Assembly (NCBI GenBank): GCA_019747165.1
Contig: JAIERC010000430.1
Location: forward strand, 1 to 9,430
Direction of reading: 5' to 3'
Length of the DNA stretch: 9,430 nt
Origin: Sphingomonas sp.
GTDB taxonomy: Bacteria; Pseudomonadota; Alphaproteobacteria; Sphingomonadales; Sphingomonadaceae
Shown here in pieces: positions 1 through 6,428 of the stretch (positions within the stretch are counted from its first letter, which is position 1; each line of letters opens with the position of its first letter). The notes under the pieces are model-generated. The model was not told the DNA's origin, searched no databases, and was given only the letters and a program-made list of their open reading frames with translations. The translations under genes and the position numbers were made by a program.

Positions 1-2
1 TG

Positions 3-152
3 CGCGCGTCGATGAGCCTGATCCTGGCCGGCCTTGCTGCCGAGGGCGAGACGCAGGTGCAGCGCGTCTATCACCTGGATCGCGGCTATGAGCGGCTTGA
101 GGAAAAGCTTTCTGCGGTTGGTGCCGATATCGAGCGGGTCAGCGACGGCTGA
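3..152 (+). CDS. murA: UDP-N-acetylglucosamine 1-carboxyvinyltransferase, C-terminal fragment
   Basis: Only the last 49 codons and the TGA stop are in the window; the rest lies off the left edge. The visible peptide contains LAGLAAEGET followed by VYHLDRGYERLEEKL, which is the conserved C-terminal signature of MurA. MurA transfers enolpyruvate from phosphoenolpyruvate to UDP-N-acetylglucosamine in the cytoplasm, the first committed step of peptidoglycan synthesis. The catalytic cysteine loop is not in view. The gene converges with the MerR-type gene, with 23 bases between the two stop codons and no obvious terminator hairpin. The assignment rests on this short conserved tail alone, but the tail is distinctive. 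The related enolpyruvyl transferase AroA does not end this way. Confidence 0.88.
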   Translation, partial: RASMSLILAGLAAEGETQVQRVYHLDRGYERLEEKLSAVGADIERVSDG

Positions 153-175
153 CGACGCAGTCGGGCGGCGATTGC

Positions 176-526
176 TTAGCGGTGATCCTGCGCCAGCGCA
201 TCGGCCAGCAGCGCGCGCACCGCCCGCACCCCCGCCAGCTCTGCCGTCCCTTTATGCGAATCAGCGCGCGCGCCAGGCTCTGTCGCGAGCAGGCTTTGCA
301 CGCCGCGAATCGTATAGCCTTCATGGTTCAGCAGCATGTTGATCCGCCGTACCAACGCGACATCTTCGGGCCGATAATATCGCCTTTTGCCTGCGCGCTG
401 GAGCGGCCGTAGCTGCGGAAATCGTGTTTCCCAATAGCGAAGAATATGCCGGGGCAGGCCAATTTCCTGCGATAATTCGCCAATTGTTCGAAATGCCCCG
501 GCCGACTTTTCGAACGCCACTGCCAT
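176..526 (-). CDS. MerR-family transcriptional regulator (small, DNA-binding domain only)
   Basis: This 116-residue protein has a MerR-type winged helix-turn-helix in its N-terminal half. The helix-turn-helix spans roughly residues 12-33 (RTIGELSQEIGLPRHILRYW), and the wing is RAGKRRYYRPEDV at about 44-56. A helical stretch, INMLLNHEGYTIRGVQSLL, follows at about 62-80. The C-terminus is short and low in complexity. I see no metal-binding cysteine pair and no effector domain, so the signal it senses, if any, is unknown. It starts 8 bases after the ihfA stop codon, with only a weak Shine-Dalgarno match, so it is probably translated by coupling to ihfA. A small MerR gene directly behind ihfA is a common alphaproteobacterial arrangement. 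The family call is firm; its targets cannot be read from the sequence. Confidence 0.88.
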   Translation of the reverse strand: MAVAFEKSAGAFRTIGELSQEIGLPRHILRYWETRFPQLRPLQRAGKRRYYRPEDVALVRRINMLLNHEGYTIRGVQSLLATEPGARADSHKGTAELAGVRAVRALLADALAQDHR

Positions 527-534
527 GCCAGAGA

Positions 535-834
535 TCAGCTCGCCTCGACGATGCGTTCACGCATCATCTGGCTCGCGCGGAACGTCAGCACGCGGCGCGG
601 CGCGATCGGCACTTCGACGCCGGTCTTGGGATTGCGGCCAATGCGCTCGCCCTTGTTGCGCAGCACAAAGGTACCAAAGCCGGAAATCTTCACATTTTCC
701 CCGGCCGCGAGCGAATCGCTCATATGATCGAGAATCTGTTCGACCAGCTTTGCCGAATCCATCCGCGACAAGCCCACATCGCGGTGCAATGCATCTGCCA
801 GATCAGCGCGAGTCAAAGTACCTGCTTCAGCCAT
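535..834 (-). CDS. ihfA: Integration host factor subunit alpha
   Basis: This 99-residue protein is the usual length for the family. It carries the complete HU/IHF fold: the N-terminal helices (LTRADLADALHRDVGLSRMDSAKLVEQIL), the ISGFGTF turn at about 50-56, and the DNA-binding arm GRNPKTGVEVPIAPRRVLTF at about 66-85. Pro69 in RNPKTG corresponds to the proline that intercalates into DNA and produces the sharp bend. The IAPRR arm and extended N-terminus favour IHF alpha over HU. With IHF beta it forms a heterodimer that bends DNA during recombination, replication and transcription. The ATG has a purine-rich GGGGGGAG stretch about 8 bases upstream. A 94-base gap separates it from fabH, and this gap holds a candidate promoter and an inverted repeat, so it can probably be expressed separately from the upstream lipid genes. 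Confidence 0.95.
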   Translation of the reverse strand: MAEAGTLTRADLADALHRDVGLSRMDSAKLVEQILDHMSDSLAAGENVKISGFGTFVLRNKGERIGRNPKTGVEVPIAPRRVLTFRASQMMRERIVEAS

Positions 835-857
835 ATCAAATTCTCCCCCCAGAAATT

Positions 858-885
858 TGGCTACCCTTGTCAGACACTAACACAA
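858..885 (-). promoter_or_regulatory. Candidate promoter for ihfA-merR
   Basis: On the minus strand a TTGTGT hexamer (880-885) is followed after 16 bases by TAGCCA (858-863). This resembles a weak housekeeping promoter. It would start transcription near 851 and give a leader of roughly 17 bases that includes the purine-rich ribosome binding site. The same TTGTGT hexamer precedes rpmF and the metallo-hydrolase gene. The match is judged by eye, and other hexamer pairs in the gap are possible. Confidence 0.3.
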
Positions 886-908
886 GCATCAAGCCAATCG
901 GAAGAGAT

Positions 909-928
909 TTGTAACTGGTCTGTTACAA
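909..928. promoter_or_regulatory. Perfect 7-base inverted repeat between fabH and ihfA
   Basis: TTGTAAC, a 6-base spacer and GTTACAA form a perfect dyad that ends one base before the fabH stop codon (complement of TCA at 929-931). It is AT-rich and lacks a following T-run, so it is a poor intrinsic terminator. The shape (7+6+7) fits an operator for a dimeric regulator. If the proposed ihfA promoter is right, the dyad centre lies about 67 bases upstream of its start point. It could instead form a weak hairpin at the end of the fabH transcript. The bound protein, if any, is not identifiable. Confidence 0.4.
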
Positions 929-1888
929 TCAATAGCGGATCAGCGCCGCACCCCAGGTAAATCCGCCGCCCATCGCCTCCAGCACCAACAGGTCGCCGCG
1001 CTTGATTCGCCCGTCGCGGACCGCAACATCAAGCGCAAGCGGCACCGACGCTGCCGATGTATTGGCGTGTTGATCCACCGTCATGATCACTTTTTCAGGC
1101 GGCAGGCCCAGCTTACGCGCGGTCGCATCGAGAATCCGGGCATTGGCCTGATGTGGCACCACCCAGTCCACATCCTGCGCGGAAAACCCCGATGCGCTCA
1201 GCACTTCCTCCATCACCGTCGCCAAATTGACAACCGCGTGGCGAAAGACTTCACGCCCCTTCATGCGCACCTTGCCGACCGTGCCAGTGGTTGACGGCCC
1301 GCCATCGACATAAAGTAGCTGATTATGGCGGCCATCGGCGTGGAGCCGACTGTGCAGCACGCCGCGGTCACCGCCCGATTCGCCCTCCAGCACGATTGCC
1401 CCGGCGCCATCACCGAACAGCACGCAGGTCGTCCGATCTTCCCAATCAAGCAGTCGGCTAAAGGTTTCCGCGCCGATCACCAGCGCGCGCCGGGCCGCAC
1501 CGGTGCGAATCAGGCTGTCCGCAACATGCAGCGCGTAGAGAAAGCCCGAACAGACTGCGGCCACGTCGAACGCCACGCAATCATCAATGCCCAGCATCGC
1601 CTGGACCTTGGTCGCCGAAGAGGGGAAAGTCTGATCCGGCGTCGCGGTCGCCAAGACGATCAGGTCAACCTCGTTCGCTGCTCGACCGGCGGCGGCAAGC
1701 GCCGCGCGGCAAGCATCGGCGGCAAGCGTCGCCGTCGTCTCGCTCTCTGCCGCAATGTGACGAAAGCGGATCCCGGTGCGCTCGACAATCCATTCGTCTG
1801 ACGTATCGACGGTTTCAGCAAGTTCGGCATTGGAAACACGGCGCGCAGGCAGGGCGGACCCGGTGCCCGTAATCACTGAGCGAATCAT
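929..1888 (-). CDS. fabH: Beta-ketoacyl-ACP synthase III
   Basis: FabH condenses acetyl-CoA (or another acyl-CoA) with malonyl-ACP to start type II fatty acid synthesis in the cytoplasm. The protein has 319 residues, normal for the family, and the complete catalytic triad is visible: Cys113 in AAVCSGF, His246 in VPHQANAR and Asn276 in HANTSAAS. Other family marks are TSDEWIVERTGIRFRH near residues 29-44, the GDGAGA loop near 159-164 and the C-terminal GGGFTWGA. The start codon overlaps the plsX stop by four bases (ATGA), which indicates translational coupling. The plsX-fabH pairing links phospholipid precursor formation with fatty acid initiation. No key residue is missing. Confidence 0.97.
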   Translation of the reverse strand: MIRSVITGTGSALPARRVSNAELAETVDTSDEWIVERTGIRFRHIAAESETTATLAADACRAALAAAGRAANEVDLIVLATATPDQTFPSSATKVQAMLGIDDCVAFDVAAVCSGFLYALHVADSLIRTGAARRALVIGAETFSRLLDWEDRTTCVLFGDGAGAIVLEGESGGDRGVLHSRLHADGRHNQLLYVDGGPSTTGTVGKVRMKGREVFRHAVVNLATVMEEVLSASGFSAQDVDWVVPHQANARILDATARKLGLPPEKVIMTVDQHANTSAASVPLALDVAVRDGRIKRGDLLVLEAMGGGFTWGAALIRY

Positions 1889-2916
1889 GCTGCCTGATCT
1901 TCCACATTGCGCAAATCATTGCTGATTCGCCGGGTGAGATCGTCGCGCACCAGCTTGGCCGCCACTTCGATGGCATGCGAAACGCCGGTCGCATTGGCGC
2001 CGCCATGGCTTTTGACGACCAGACCGTTCAGCCCCAGAAACACGCCGCCATTATGGTTGTTCGGATCTAGATGATCGCGCAACAGCTGTGTGGCTGGGCG
2101 CGAAATCAAAAAGCCGACCTTGGACCGAAACGAGCTGCGAAATGCGCGCTTGAGCAAATCGGCGACGAATTTGGCGGTACCCTCGGCGGTTTTCAGGGCG
2201 ATATTGCCAGTGAAACCGTCACAGACAATCACGTCGACATTGCCGTGCGATAGCTGATTGCCTTCCACAAAACCGGCAAAATGCAGCGGCAGATGCGTCG
2301 CTTTTTTCAGCATCGCGGCAGCATCGCGGATGCTGTCCGTGCCCTTCAAATCCTCGGTGCCAATGTTGAGCAAGGCCACGCGCGGCGCGGCCAGATCAAA
2401 GCTGGTTCGGGCATAGGCAGCACCCATCACCGCAAACTGCACCAGATTGCGGGCGTCGCATTCCGTGTTGGCACCCAGATCGAGCATGACGACATCATTC
2501 TCGCCCAGCGTCGGCATCAGCGCAGCCAGCGCCGGTCGGTCAATCCCGGGCAAGGTGCGCAGCGCAACCTTGGCCATCGCCATCAGTGCGCCGGTATTGC
2601 CAGCGGAAACGGCAACGCCAGCCCGGCCTTGCTTGACCAGGTCTATCGCCATGCCCATCGACGTCGTCTTGGCGCGGCGCAGCGCCTGGCTGGGCTTTTC
2701 ATTGGACGTCACGCTTTCGGGCGCGTGGACGATCTCAACCGCATCAGCGAGGATCGGATGGCCTTTCAGCGCATCCCGAATCGCCGTCTCATCGCCAACC
2801 AACAGGAAGCGCAGCGTCTCAAATCGGTGCCGGGCATCAGCAACACCGGCAACCATGACCGATACGCCACCATCGCCACCCATCGCATCGATAGCAATAA
2901 GCGCATCGGTCGGCAC
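1885..2916 (-). CDS. plsX: Phosphate acyltransferase PlsX
   Basis: PlsX converts acyl-ACP and phosphate to acyl-phosphate, the donor used by PlsY in the first acylation of glycerol-3-phosphate. It is a peripheral membrane enzyme. The 343-residue length is typical. Family signatures are the N-terminal IAIDAMGGDGG (residues 7-17), SAGNTGALMA near 104-113, LDLGANTECD near 146-155, and VCDGFTGNIALKTAEG near 231-246. The chosen start is GTG, which sits in a GCACGTGC palindrome 12 bases downstream of a GGGGA ribosome-binding-like stretch. No in-frame ATG lies close upstream, and the conserved IDAMGGDGG begins nine residues in, as expected. It begins 29 bases after the rpmF stop and overlaps fabH by four bases, so the three genes form one operon. 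Confidence 0.96.
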   Translation of the reverse strand: MPTDALIAIDAMGGDGGVSVMVAGVADARHRFETLRFLLVGDETAIRDALKGHPILADAVEIVHAPESVTSNEKPSQALRRAKTTSMGMAIDLVKQGRAGVAVSAGNTGALMAMAKVALRTLPGIDRPALAALMPTLGENDVVMLDLGANTECDARNLVQFAVMGAAYARTSFDLAAPRVALLNIGTEDLKGTDSIRDAAAMLKKATHLPLHFAGFVEGNQLSHGNVDVIVCDGFTGNIALKTAEGTAKFVADLLKRAFRSSFRSKVGFLISRPATQLLRDHLDPNNHNGGVFLGLNGLVVKSHGGANATGVSHAIEVAAKLVRDDLTRRISNDLRNVEDQAA

Positions 2917-2945
2917 GTGCTGGTTATCCCCGATCGGTGCTTTGA

Positions 2946-3125
2946 TCAGCCTTCGACCGACATGACTTCGCGGCCGTTATAATGGCCGCAAGAGGAGCAC
3001 ATGATGTGCGGGCGCTTCAACTCGCCGCAATTCGGGCATTCCTGATAGGCTTCGACAGCCAGCGAATCGTGGCTGCGGCGCATGCCGCGCTTTGACGGTG
3101 AAGTCTTTCTTTTGGGGACGGCCAT
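2946..3125 (-). CDS. rpmF: 50S ribosomal protein L32
   Basis: This 59-residue protein begins MAVPKRKTSPSKRGMRRSHD, the standard L32 N-terminus, which lies on the large ribosomal subunit. It continues into a zinc ribbon with Cys30 and Cys33 (ECPNC) and Cys43 and Cys46 (MCSSC), so this is the cysteine-containing, zinc-binding form rather than the zinc-independent form. An AAGGTG Shine-Dalgarno sequence lies about 8 bases before the ATG. It is the first gene of the rpmF-plsX-fabH cluster, an arrangement found widely in bacteria that ties ribosome and membrane-lipid synthesis together. The DNA coding for the second zinc knuckle (2970-2989) is a near-perfect palindrome, GCGGCC and GGCCGC flanking TTATAA. 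Confidence 0.97.
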   Translation of the reverse strand: MAVPKRKTSPSKRGMRRSHDSLAVEAYQECPNCGELKRPHIMCSSCGHYNGREVMSVEG

Positions 3126-3157
3126 TTCGGCACCTTAGCTATGAATTATGAACACAG

Positions 3158-3186
3158 GCGATAAACCGGGTCACTGGAACACACAA
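3158..3186 (-). promoter_or_regulatory. Candidate promoter for the rpmF-plsX-fabH operon
   Basis: On the minus strand TTGTGT (3181-3186) is separated by 17 bases from TATCGC (3158-3163). This would start transcription near 3151 and give a leader of about 25 bases. An alternative pair, GTGACC (3169-3174) and CATAAT (3145-3150) with an 18-base spacer, has a better -10 but leaves only a very short leader. The operon must have a promoter in this divergent spacer; which pair is used is a guess by eye. Confidence 0.33.
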
Positions 3187-3343
3187 CCAACAGCCAATTG
3201 GCCGCGGAAGCCACCAGCGGCCAGACGCATCGCGAAGCGTCGCGCTATAGCGGATTCGACGCGCCTTGCAAGCGCAGCGACACAGCAAGGCTCATTGCCA
3301 CCCAGCCATTGCCCTGCCAAGGCGCTGCATCGCAATGTCCTCC

Positions 3344-3350
3344 GGGGGAA
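3344..3350 (+). promoter_or_regulatory. Ribosome binding site that decides the MAPEG gene start
   Basis: GGGGGAA lies 5 bases before the ATG at 3356. The alternative in-frame starts upstream (ATG at 3335 and a further start near 3266) have no comparable site. The residues they would add are not membrane-like, so 3356 is preferred. Confidence 0.6.
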
Positions 3351-3355
3351 TTATC

Positions 3356-3796
3356 ATGTCGTCTGCGCTGCCTATCACGCTCGCCGCCGCTGGCGGTGCT
3401 GCCATCCTCAATTTCTGGCTATCGATGCGTACCGGCAATGCCCGCCGCGCGGCCAAGGTTAGCATCGGTGATGGTGGCGATCCCGCGCTAATCGGGCGGA
3501 TGCGCGCGCAAGCGAATTTTATCGAATATACCCCAATTGTGCTCATCCTGATTGGCGCGATCGAACTGAGCCAGGGGAGCTCAACATGGCTTTGGGCAGT
3601 CACCGCCATTTATCTGCTTGGCCGGGTTGGCCATGCGCTGGGCATGGATGGCATGCCGATTGGCCGTTTTGCGGGCACGATCACGTCGCTGCTGACGATG
3701 CTGGGGCTGGGCATTTATGCGCTGATCATCCCCTTCACTGCGCCCAACCCGCCGGTAACAATGGTGCCGGTTACCGTCCAGCAACCCGCCGGCTGA
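3356..3796 (+). CDS. MAPEG-family membrane protein
   Basis: This 146-residue protein has about four hydrophobic segments (roughly residues 6-22, 59-72, 77-95 and 108-127). It carries the MAPEG hallmark RMRAQANFIEYTPIVLILIGAIE at about 48-70, matching the family pattern of an Arg-rich loop followed by N-F-x-E-Y-x-P. MAPEG proteins are small inner-membrane proteins; eukaryotic members are glutathione transferases and leukotriene or prostaglandin synthases. The bacterial YecN-like members, which this resembles, mostly lack a proven reaction. The position often occupied by histidine in RAHxNFxEY is glutamine here (Gln52). The C-terminus ends in a short Pro/Val-rich tail. It is divergent from rpmF and converges with the hydrolase gene with 17 bases between stops. 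The family is well supported; the substrate cannot be inferred. Confidence 0.88.
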   Translation: MSSALPITLAAAGGAAILNFWLSMRTGNARRAAKVSIGDGGDPALIGRMRAQANFIEYTPIVLILIGAIELSQGSSTWLWAVTAIYLLGRVGHALGMDGMPIGRFAGTITSLLTMLGLGIYALIIPFTAPNPPVTMVPVTVQQPAG

Positions 3797-3813
3797 TCCG
3801 CGCCCGCTCGGGC

Positions 3814-4482
3814 TTACCCCGCCATCGCCATATCGCTGACAAACGGGTTGTGGCGGCGTTCATGCGCGAAATTGCTCATCGGCCCGTGGCCGGGGACAAA
3901 GGCGGTGTCGTCGCCCAGTGGCCACAGCTTGGTGGTGATCGCGTCGAGCAGATCCTGATGATTGCCCATCGGAAAATCGGTGCGGCCGATTGATCCCTGG
4001 AACAACACATCGCCCACCAGCGCCAGTTTTGAAGCCGGGTGATGAAAGACGACATGGCCAGGCGTGTGGCCGGGGCAATGATAGACATCAAGCACCAGGT
4101 CACCCACCGTCACCTGATCCCCATCGATCAACCAGCGATCAGGCTCGAACACCGCACCGGCGATGCCGTAACTGCGCCCGTCCTCGTCGAGCCGGGCAAT
4201 CCAGAAACGATCCGCCTCATGCGGCCCTTCGATTGGCACACCCAATTCTTTGGCCAGCGTTCCCGCTTCGCCGCAATGGTCGATATGGCCGTGGGTGAGG
4301 ATGATTTTTTCAATCGTTACGCCATGCTGCGTCATCGCTGCCTTAAGCGTCGGCAGATCGCCGCCCGGATCGACAAAGGTGCCGCGCATCGTCTTGGTAC
4401 ACCACAGCAATGTGCAATTCTGCTGAAGCGGGGTAACGGGCACGATTGCGGCGCGCAGTGGCGGGGTGGATGTAGTGGTCAT
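3814..4482 (-). CDS. MBL-fold metallo-hydrolase, glyoxalase-II-like
   Basis: This 222-residue protein has the full metallo-beta-lactamase metal site: THGHIDHCG (His64, His66, Asp68, His69), His139 in CPGHTPGH, Asp158 in VGDVLF and His199 in PGHGP. The compact length and the PVTPLQQNCTLLWC start and GSIGRTDFP motif match the YcbL-like group of glyoxalase-II relatives. Members probably hydrolyse thioesters such as S-lactoylglutathione, but many are only annotated as metallo-hydrolases. The reading frame extends 45 codons further upstream, but that extension is Arg/Cys-rich and unlike the family. The ATG at 4482 begins just before the conserved AAIVPVTPLQQN and is the likely start. It has GGGGG directly abutting the ATG instead of a normally spaced ribosome binding site, so the mRNA may be leaderless. 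It is divergent from the pabB-pabC gene. Confidence 0.9.
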   Translation of the reverse strand: MTTTSTPPLRAAIVPVTPLQQNCTLLWCTKTMRGTFVDPGGDLPTLKAAMTQHGVTIEKIILTHGHIDHCGEAGTLAKELGVPIEGPHEADRFWIARLDEDGRSYGIAGAVFEPDRWLIDGDQVTVGDLVLDVYHCPGHTPGHVVFHHPASKLALVGDVLFQGSIGRTDFPMGNHQDLLDAITTKLWPLGDDTAFVPGHGPMSNFAHERRHNPFVSDMAMAG

Positions 4483-4490
4483 CCCCCAGC

Positions 4491-4518
4491 AAATATGCCT
4501 CGCGCGCGCGCCACACAA
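4491..4518 (-). promoter_or_regulatory. Candidate promoter for the MBL-fold hydrolase
   Basis: On the minus strand TTGTGT (4513-4518) is followed after 15-16 bases by CATATT or ATATTT (4491-4497). The end of the -10 element is only about 8 bases from the ATG at 4482, which would place the transcription start at or next to the initiation codon. The GC-rich alternating stretch between the two hexamers is unusual. This is assessed by eye only. Confidence 0.33.
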
Positions 4519-4600
4519 GCGCCAGCCGACCGCAGCGGGCTGGGCAATTGAACCATAGGCTTGCCCCGCCTTGCCCGGCGATGCATTTGGCAGGGAGCCG

Positions 4601-6397
4601 ATGCCCGATTTCGCCACCCCCTTTGTTTTGCTCGATGATGCCCGTGCGGGCGGCGCACCGGCGCGCCTGTATCAATCGCCGACGCAGATTTTCGAAACAT
4701 CTGACATCGCCGGGGTCATCCCGATCCTTGAATCAATTCGCGCAGCCACCGCCCGCGGCCAGCACGCCGCCGGCTTTATCGGCTATGAGGCAGCCGCCGC
4801 GTTTGAGCCTGTCCTGGGCGAGCCGCAGGGGCGGATTGGCCCGCTCCTCTGGTTTGGCCTGTTTGATGGCTTTACTGAGATTGCTGGAGACGGGGTTGCT
4901 GCAATGCTGCCCGATCCTGCCGGAGCCTGGATCGCGCCGCCCCACCCCCACCATGATCGCGCAGCCTATGATGCCAAGCTGGACAAGGTGCTCGCGCTGA
5001 TTGCAGCCGGCGATCTCTACCAGGCGAACCTCACCTTCCCCTGGACCATCGCGTTCGAGGGCAATCCGCTGGCCGTCTATGCCCAGCTGCGCGCGCGATC
5101 AGGCGCTGGATATGGGGCGGTCGTCCATACCGGCGATGATCTGCTGCTCTCGCTCTCGCCCGAGATGTTCTTCGCGCTCGACAAGGGCAAATTGCGCTGC
5201 CAGCCGATGAAGGGAACTGCGCGACGCGGCGACACCGTCGCTGCTGATCAGGCGATCGTCGCGGCGCTGGTCAACGACCCCAAGCAGCGCGCCGAAAATC
5301 TGATGATCGTCGATCTGATGCGCAATGATCTGTCACGTGTCACAGTGGCCGGCAGCGTGGCGGTACCGTCCCTGTTCGCGGTTGAGACCTATCCGACGAT
5401 CCACCACATGGTCTCCACTGTCACTGCCCATCTCGCCCCTGGCAAAGATGCGATCGATGTCATGGCCGCCCTGTTCCCCTGCGGCTCGATCACCGGCGCG
5501 CCCAAGATTCGCGCCATGCAGGCGATTGCTGAGATTGAGGGCACGCCGCGCGGCCCCTATACTGGCGTGATCGGACGGTTTGATGCCGCTGATGCATCGG
5601 GCCAGCGTGGCGCAATGTTCAACGTCGCGATCCGGACCTTGCTGATCCGGGGCAACGACAAGCAGGCGCTGTTCGGCGCAGGCGGCGGCATCGTCGCCGA
5701 TTCCCGCGCTGACGAAGAATGGGACGAGACGCGCGCCAAGGGGGCTTTCCTCACCAATGGCGCGCCCGGCTTCGACCTGATCGAGACAATGGCCTTCTAT
5801 CCGGAATCAGGCATTGCGCTGCTCGATCGGCATCTCACTCGAATGAAGGCCAGCGCCAATCGTTTCGGCTTTGCCTTTGATCGCCACGCCGCGCGCAACG
5901 AGCTGCAAGCTGCCACCTTTCGCCTGGATGTCGCGAGCCGGGTAAGGCTGCTGCTCGCCGCGAGCGGGGCCATTGCCATCGAATCGGCACCGATGCCGCC
6001 AGCCCCTGCGGCCCCGGTACCGGTTGCGATCATGCCACTGCCGGTTGACCCAGACGATTTCCGGCTGCGCCACAAAACCAGCGACCGTGGCTTTTACGAC
6101 ACCGCCCGGATCGCATCCGGCCAGTTTGAGGTGGTGTTCGTCGGCCCTGACGGTCTGCTGACCGAAGGCAGCTTCACGACGATTTTCGTGCCGAAAGATG
6201 AGGGGCTTGTAACCCCCTCGCTGCTGGGGAGCGGCCTGTTGCCCGGCGTGCTGCGCGCCGACCTGATCGCGCGCGGCACAGCGATTGAGGGCACGCTGAC
6301 CCCGGCTGATCTCGCCGCCCCGTTTTTCATCGGCAATGCGCTGCGCGGGCTGATCCCGGCGGTGCTGGTTGCACCGCCGCAAAAGCCGGGGCTATAG
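4601..6397 (+). CDS. pabB: Aminodeoxychorismate synthase component I fused to aminodeoxychorismate lyase (PabB-PabC)
   Basis: This 598-residue protein joins two steps of 4-aminobenzoate synthesis for folate. Residues 1 to about 385 are the chorismate-binding PabB part: GDLYQANLT (137-145), LSPEMF (185-190), PMKGTARRG (202-210), ENLMIVDLMRNDL (232-244), CGSITGAPKIRAM (294-306) and GAGGGIVADS (359-368). Lys204 in PMKGT is the lysine that marks PabB, in contrast to anthranilate synthase TrpE. Residues from about 391 on are a fold-type IV PLP enzyme (4-amino-4-deoxychorismate lyase): FDLIETM, the probable PLP lysine Lys492 in LRHKTSDRGFYD, LTEGSFTTIFV (520-530) and LLPGVLRADL. An ammonia-supplying PabA is not in the window and must be encoded elsewhere. 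The ATG at 4601 follows AGGGAG by three bases. A TTG 30 bases earlier is also in frame but has no ribosome binding site. The aminotransferase gene follows after 31 bases, probably in the same operon. Confidence 0.94.
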   Translation: MPDFATPFVLLDDARAGGAPARLYQSPTQIFETSDIAGVIPILESIRAATARGQHAAGFIGYEAAAAFEPVLGEPQGRIGPLLWFGLFDGFTEIAGDGVAAMLPDPAGAWIAPPHPHHDRAAYDAKLDKVLALIAAGDLYQANLTFPWTIAFEGNPLAVYAQLRARSGAGYGAVVHTGDDLLLSLSPEMFFALDKGKLRCQPMKGTARRGDTVAADQAIVAALVNDPKQRAENLMIVDLMRNDLSRVTVAGSVAVPSLFAVETYPTIHHMVSTVTAHLAPGKDAIDVMAALFPCGSITGAPKIRAMQAIAEIEGTPRGPYTGVIGRFDAADASGQRGAMFNVAIRTLLIRGNDKQALFGAGGGIVADSRADEEWDETRAKGAFLTNGAPGFDLIETMAFYPESGIALLDRHLTRMKASANRFGFAFDRHAARNELQAATFRLDVASRVRLLLAASGAIAIESAPMPPAPAAPVPVAIMPLPVDPDDFRLRHKTSDRGFYDTARIASGQFEVVFVGPDGLLTEGSFTTIFVPKDEGLVTPSLLGSGLLPGVLRADLIARGTAIEGTLTPADLAAPFFIGNALRGLIPAVLVAPPQKPGL

Positions 6398-6428
6398 CCC
6401 GCTCGTTCTCCAAAAAAGGCGAAACGAC

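Noticed and set aside
2281..2982. A long plus-strand open frame (233 codons) opposite plsX.
   Set aside because: It lies wholly antisense to plsX and part of rpmF, which have full family signatures. Its peptide is Arg/Gln/His-rich and shows no recognisable domain.
3176..3200. GGAAC at 3176-3180 as a possible -35 element for the alphaproteobacterial general stress sigma factor (EcfG).
   Set aside because: No GTT element occurs at the required 16-17 base distance, so the pair is incomplete.
3148..3491. Overlapping plus-strand frames in the rpmF/MAPEG spacer.
   Set aside because: The peptides are low in complexity and have no good ribosome binding site. They run into the MAPEG gene in other frames.
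4516..4543. CCAGCC...GGCTGG hairpin in the hydrolase/pabB spacer as a terminator or riboswitch stem.
   Set aside because: It has a six-base stem with a ten-base loop, no T-run and no conserved riboswitch core, and the flanking genes are divergent, so no transcript is expected to end here.
4571..4600. TTG at 4571 as the start of the pabB-pabC gene.
   Set aside because: It has no ribosome binding site, while the ATG at 4601 has AGGGAG just upstream and gives a natural N-terminus.
4483..4617. A 45-residue N-terminal extension of the MBL-fold hydrolase, starting at 4617.
   Set aside because: The extension is Arg/Cys-rich, unlike the family, and would overlap the start of the divergent pabB-pabC gene. 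The conserved region begins just after the ATG at 4482.
5807..6382. A 191-codon minus-strand frame opposite the PabC part of the fusion.
   Set aside because: It is a shadow of a well-supported gene in high-GC sequence, with no domain and no ribosome binding site.
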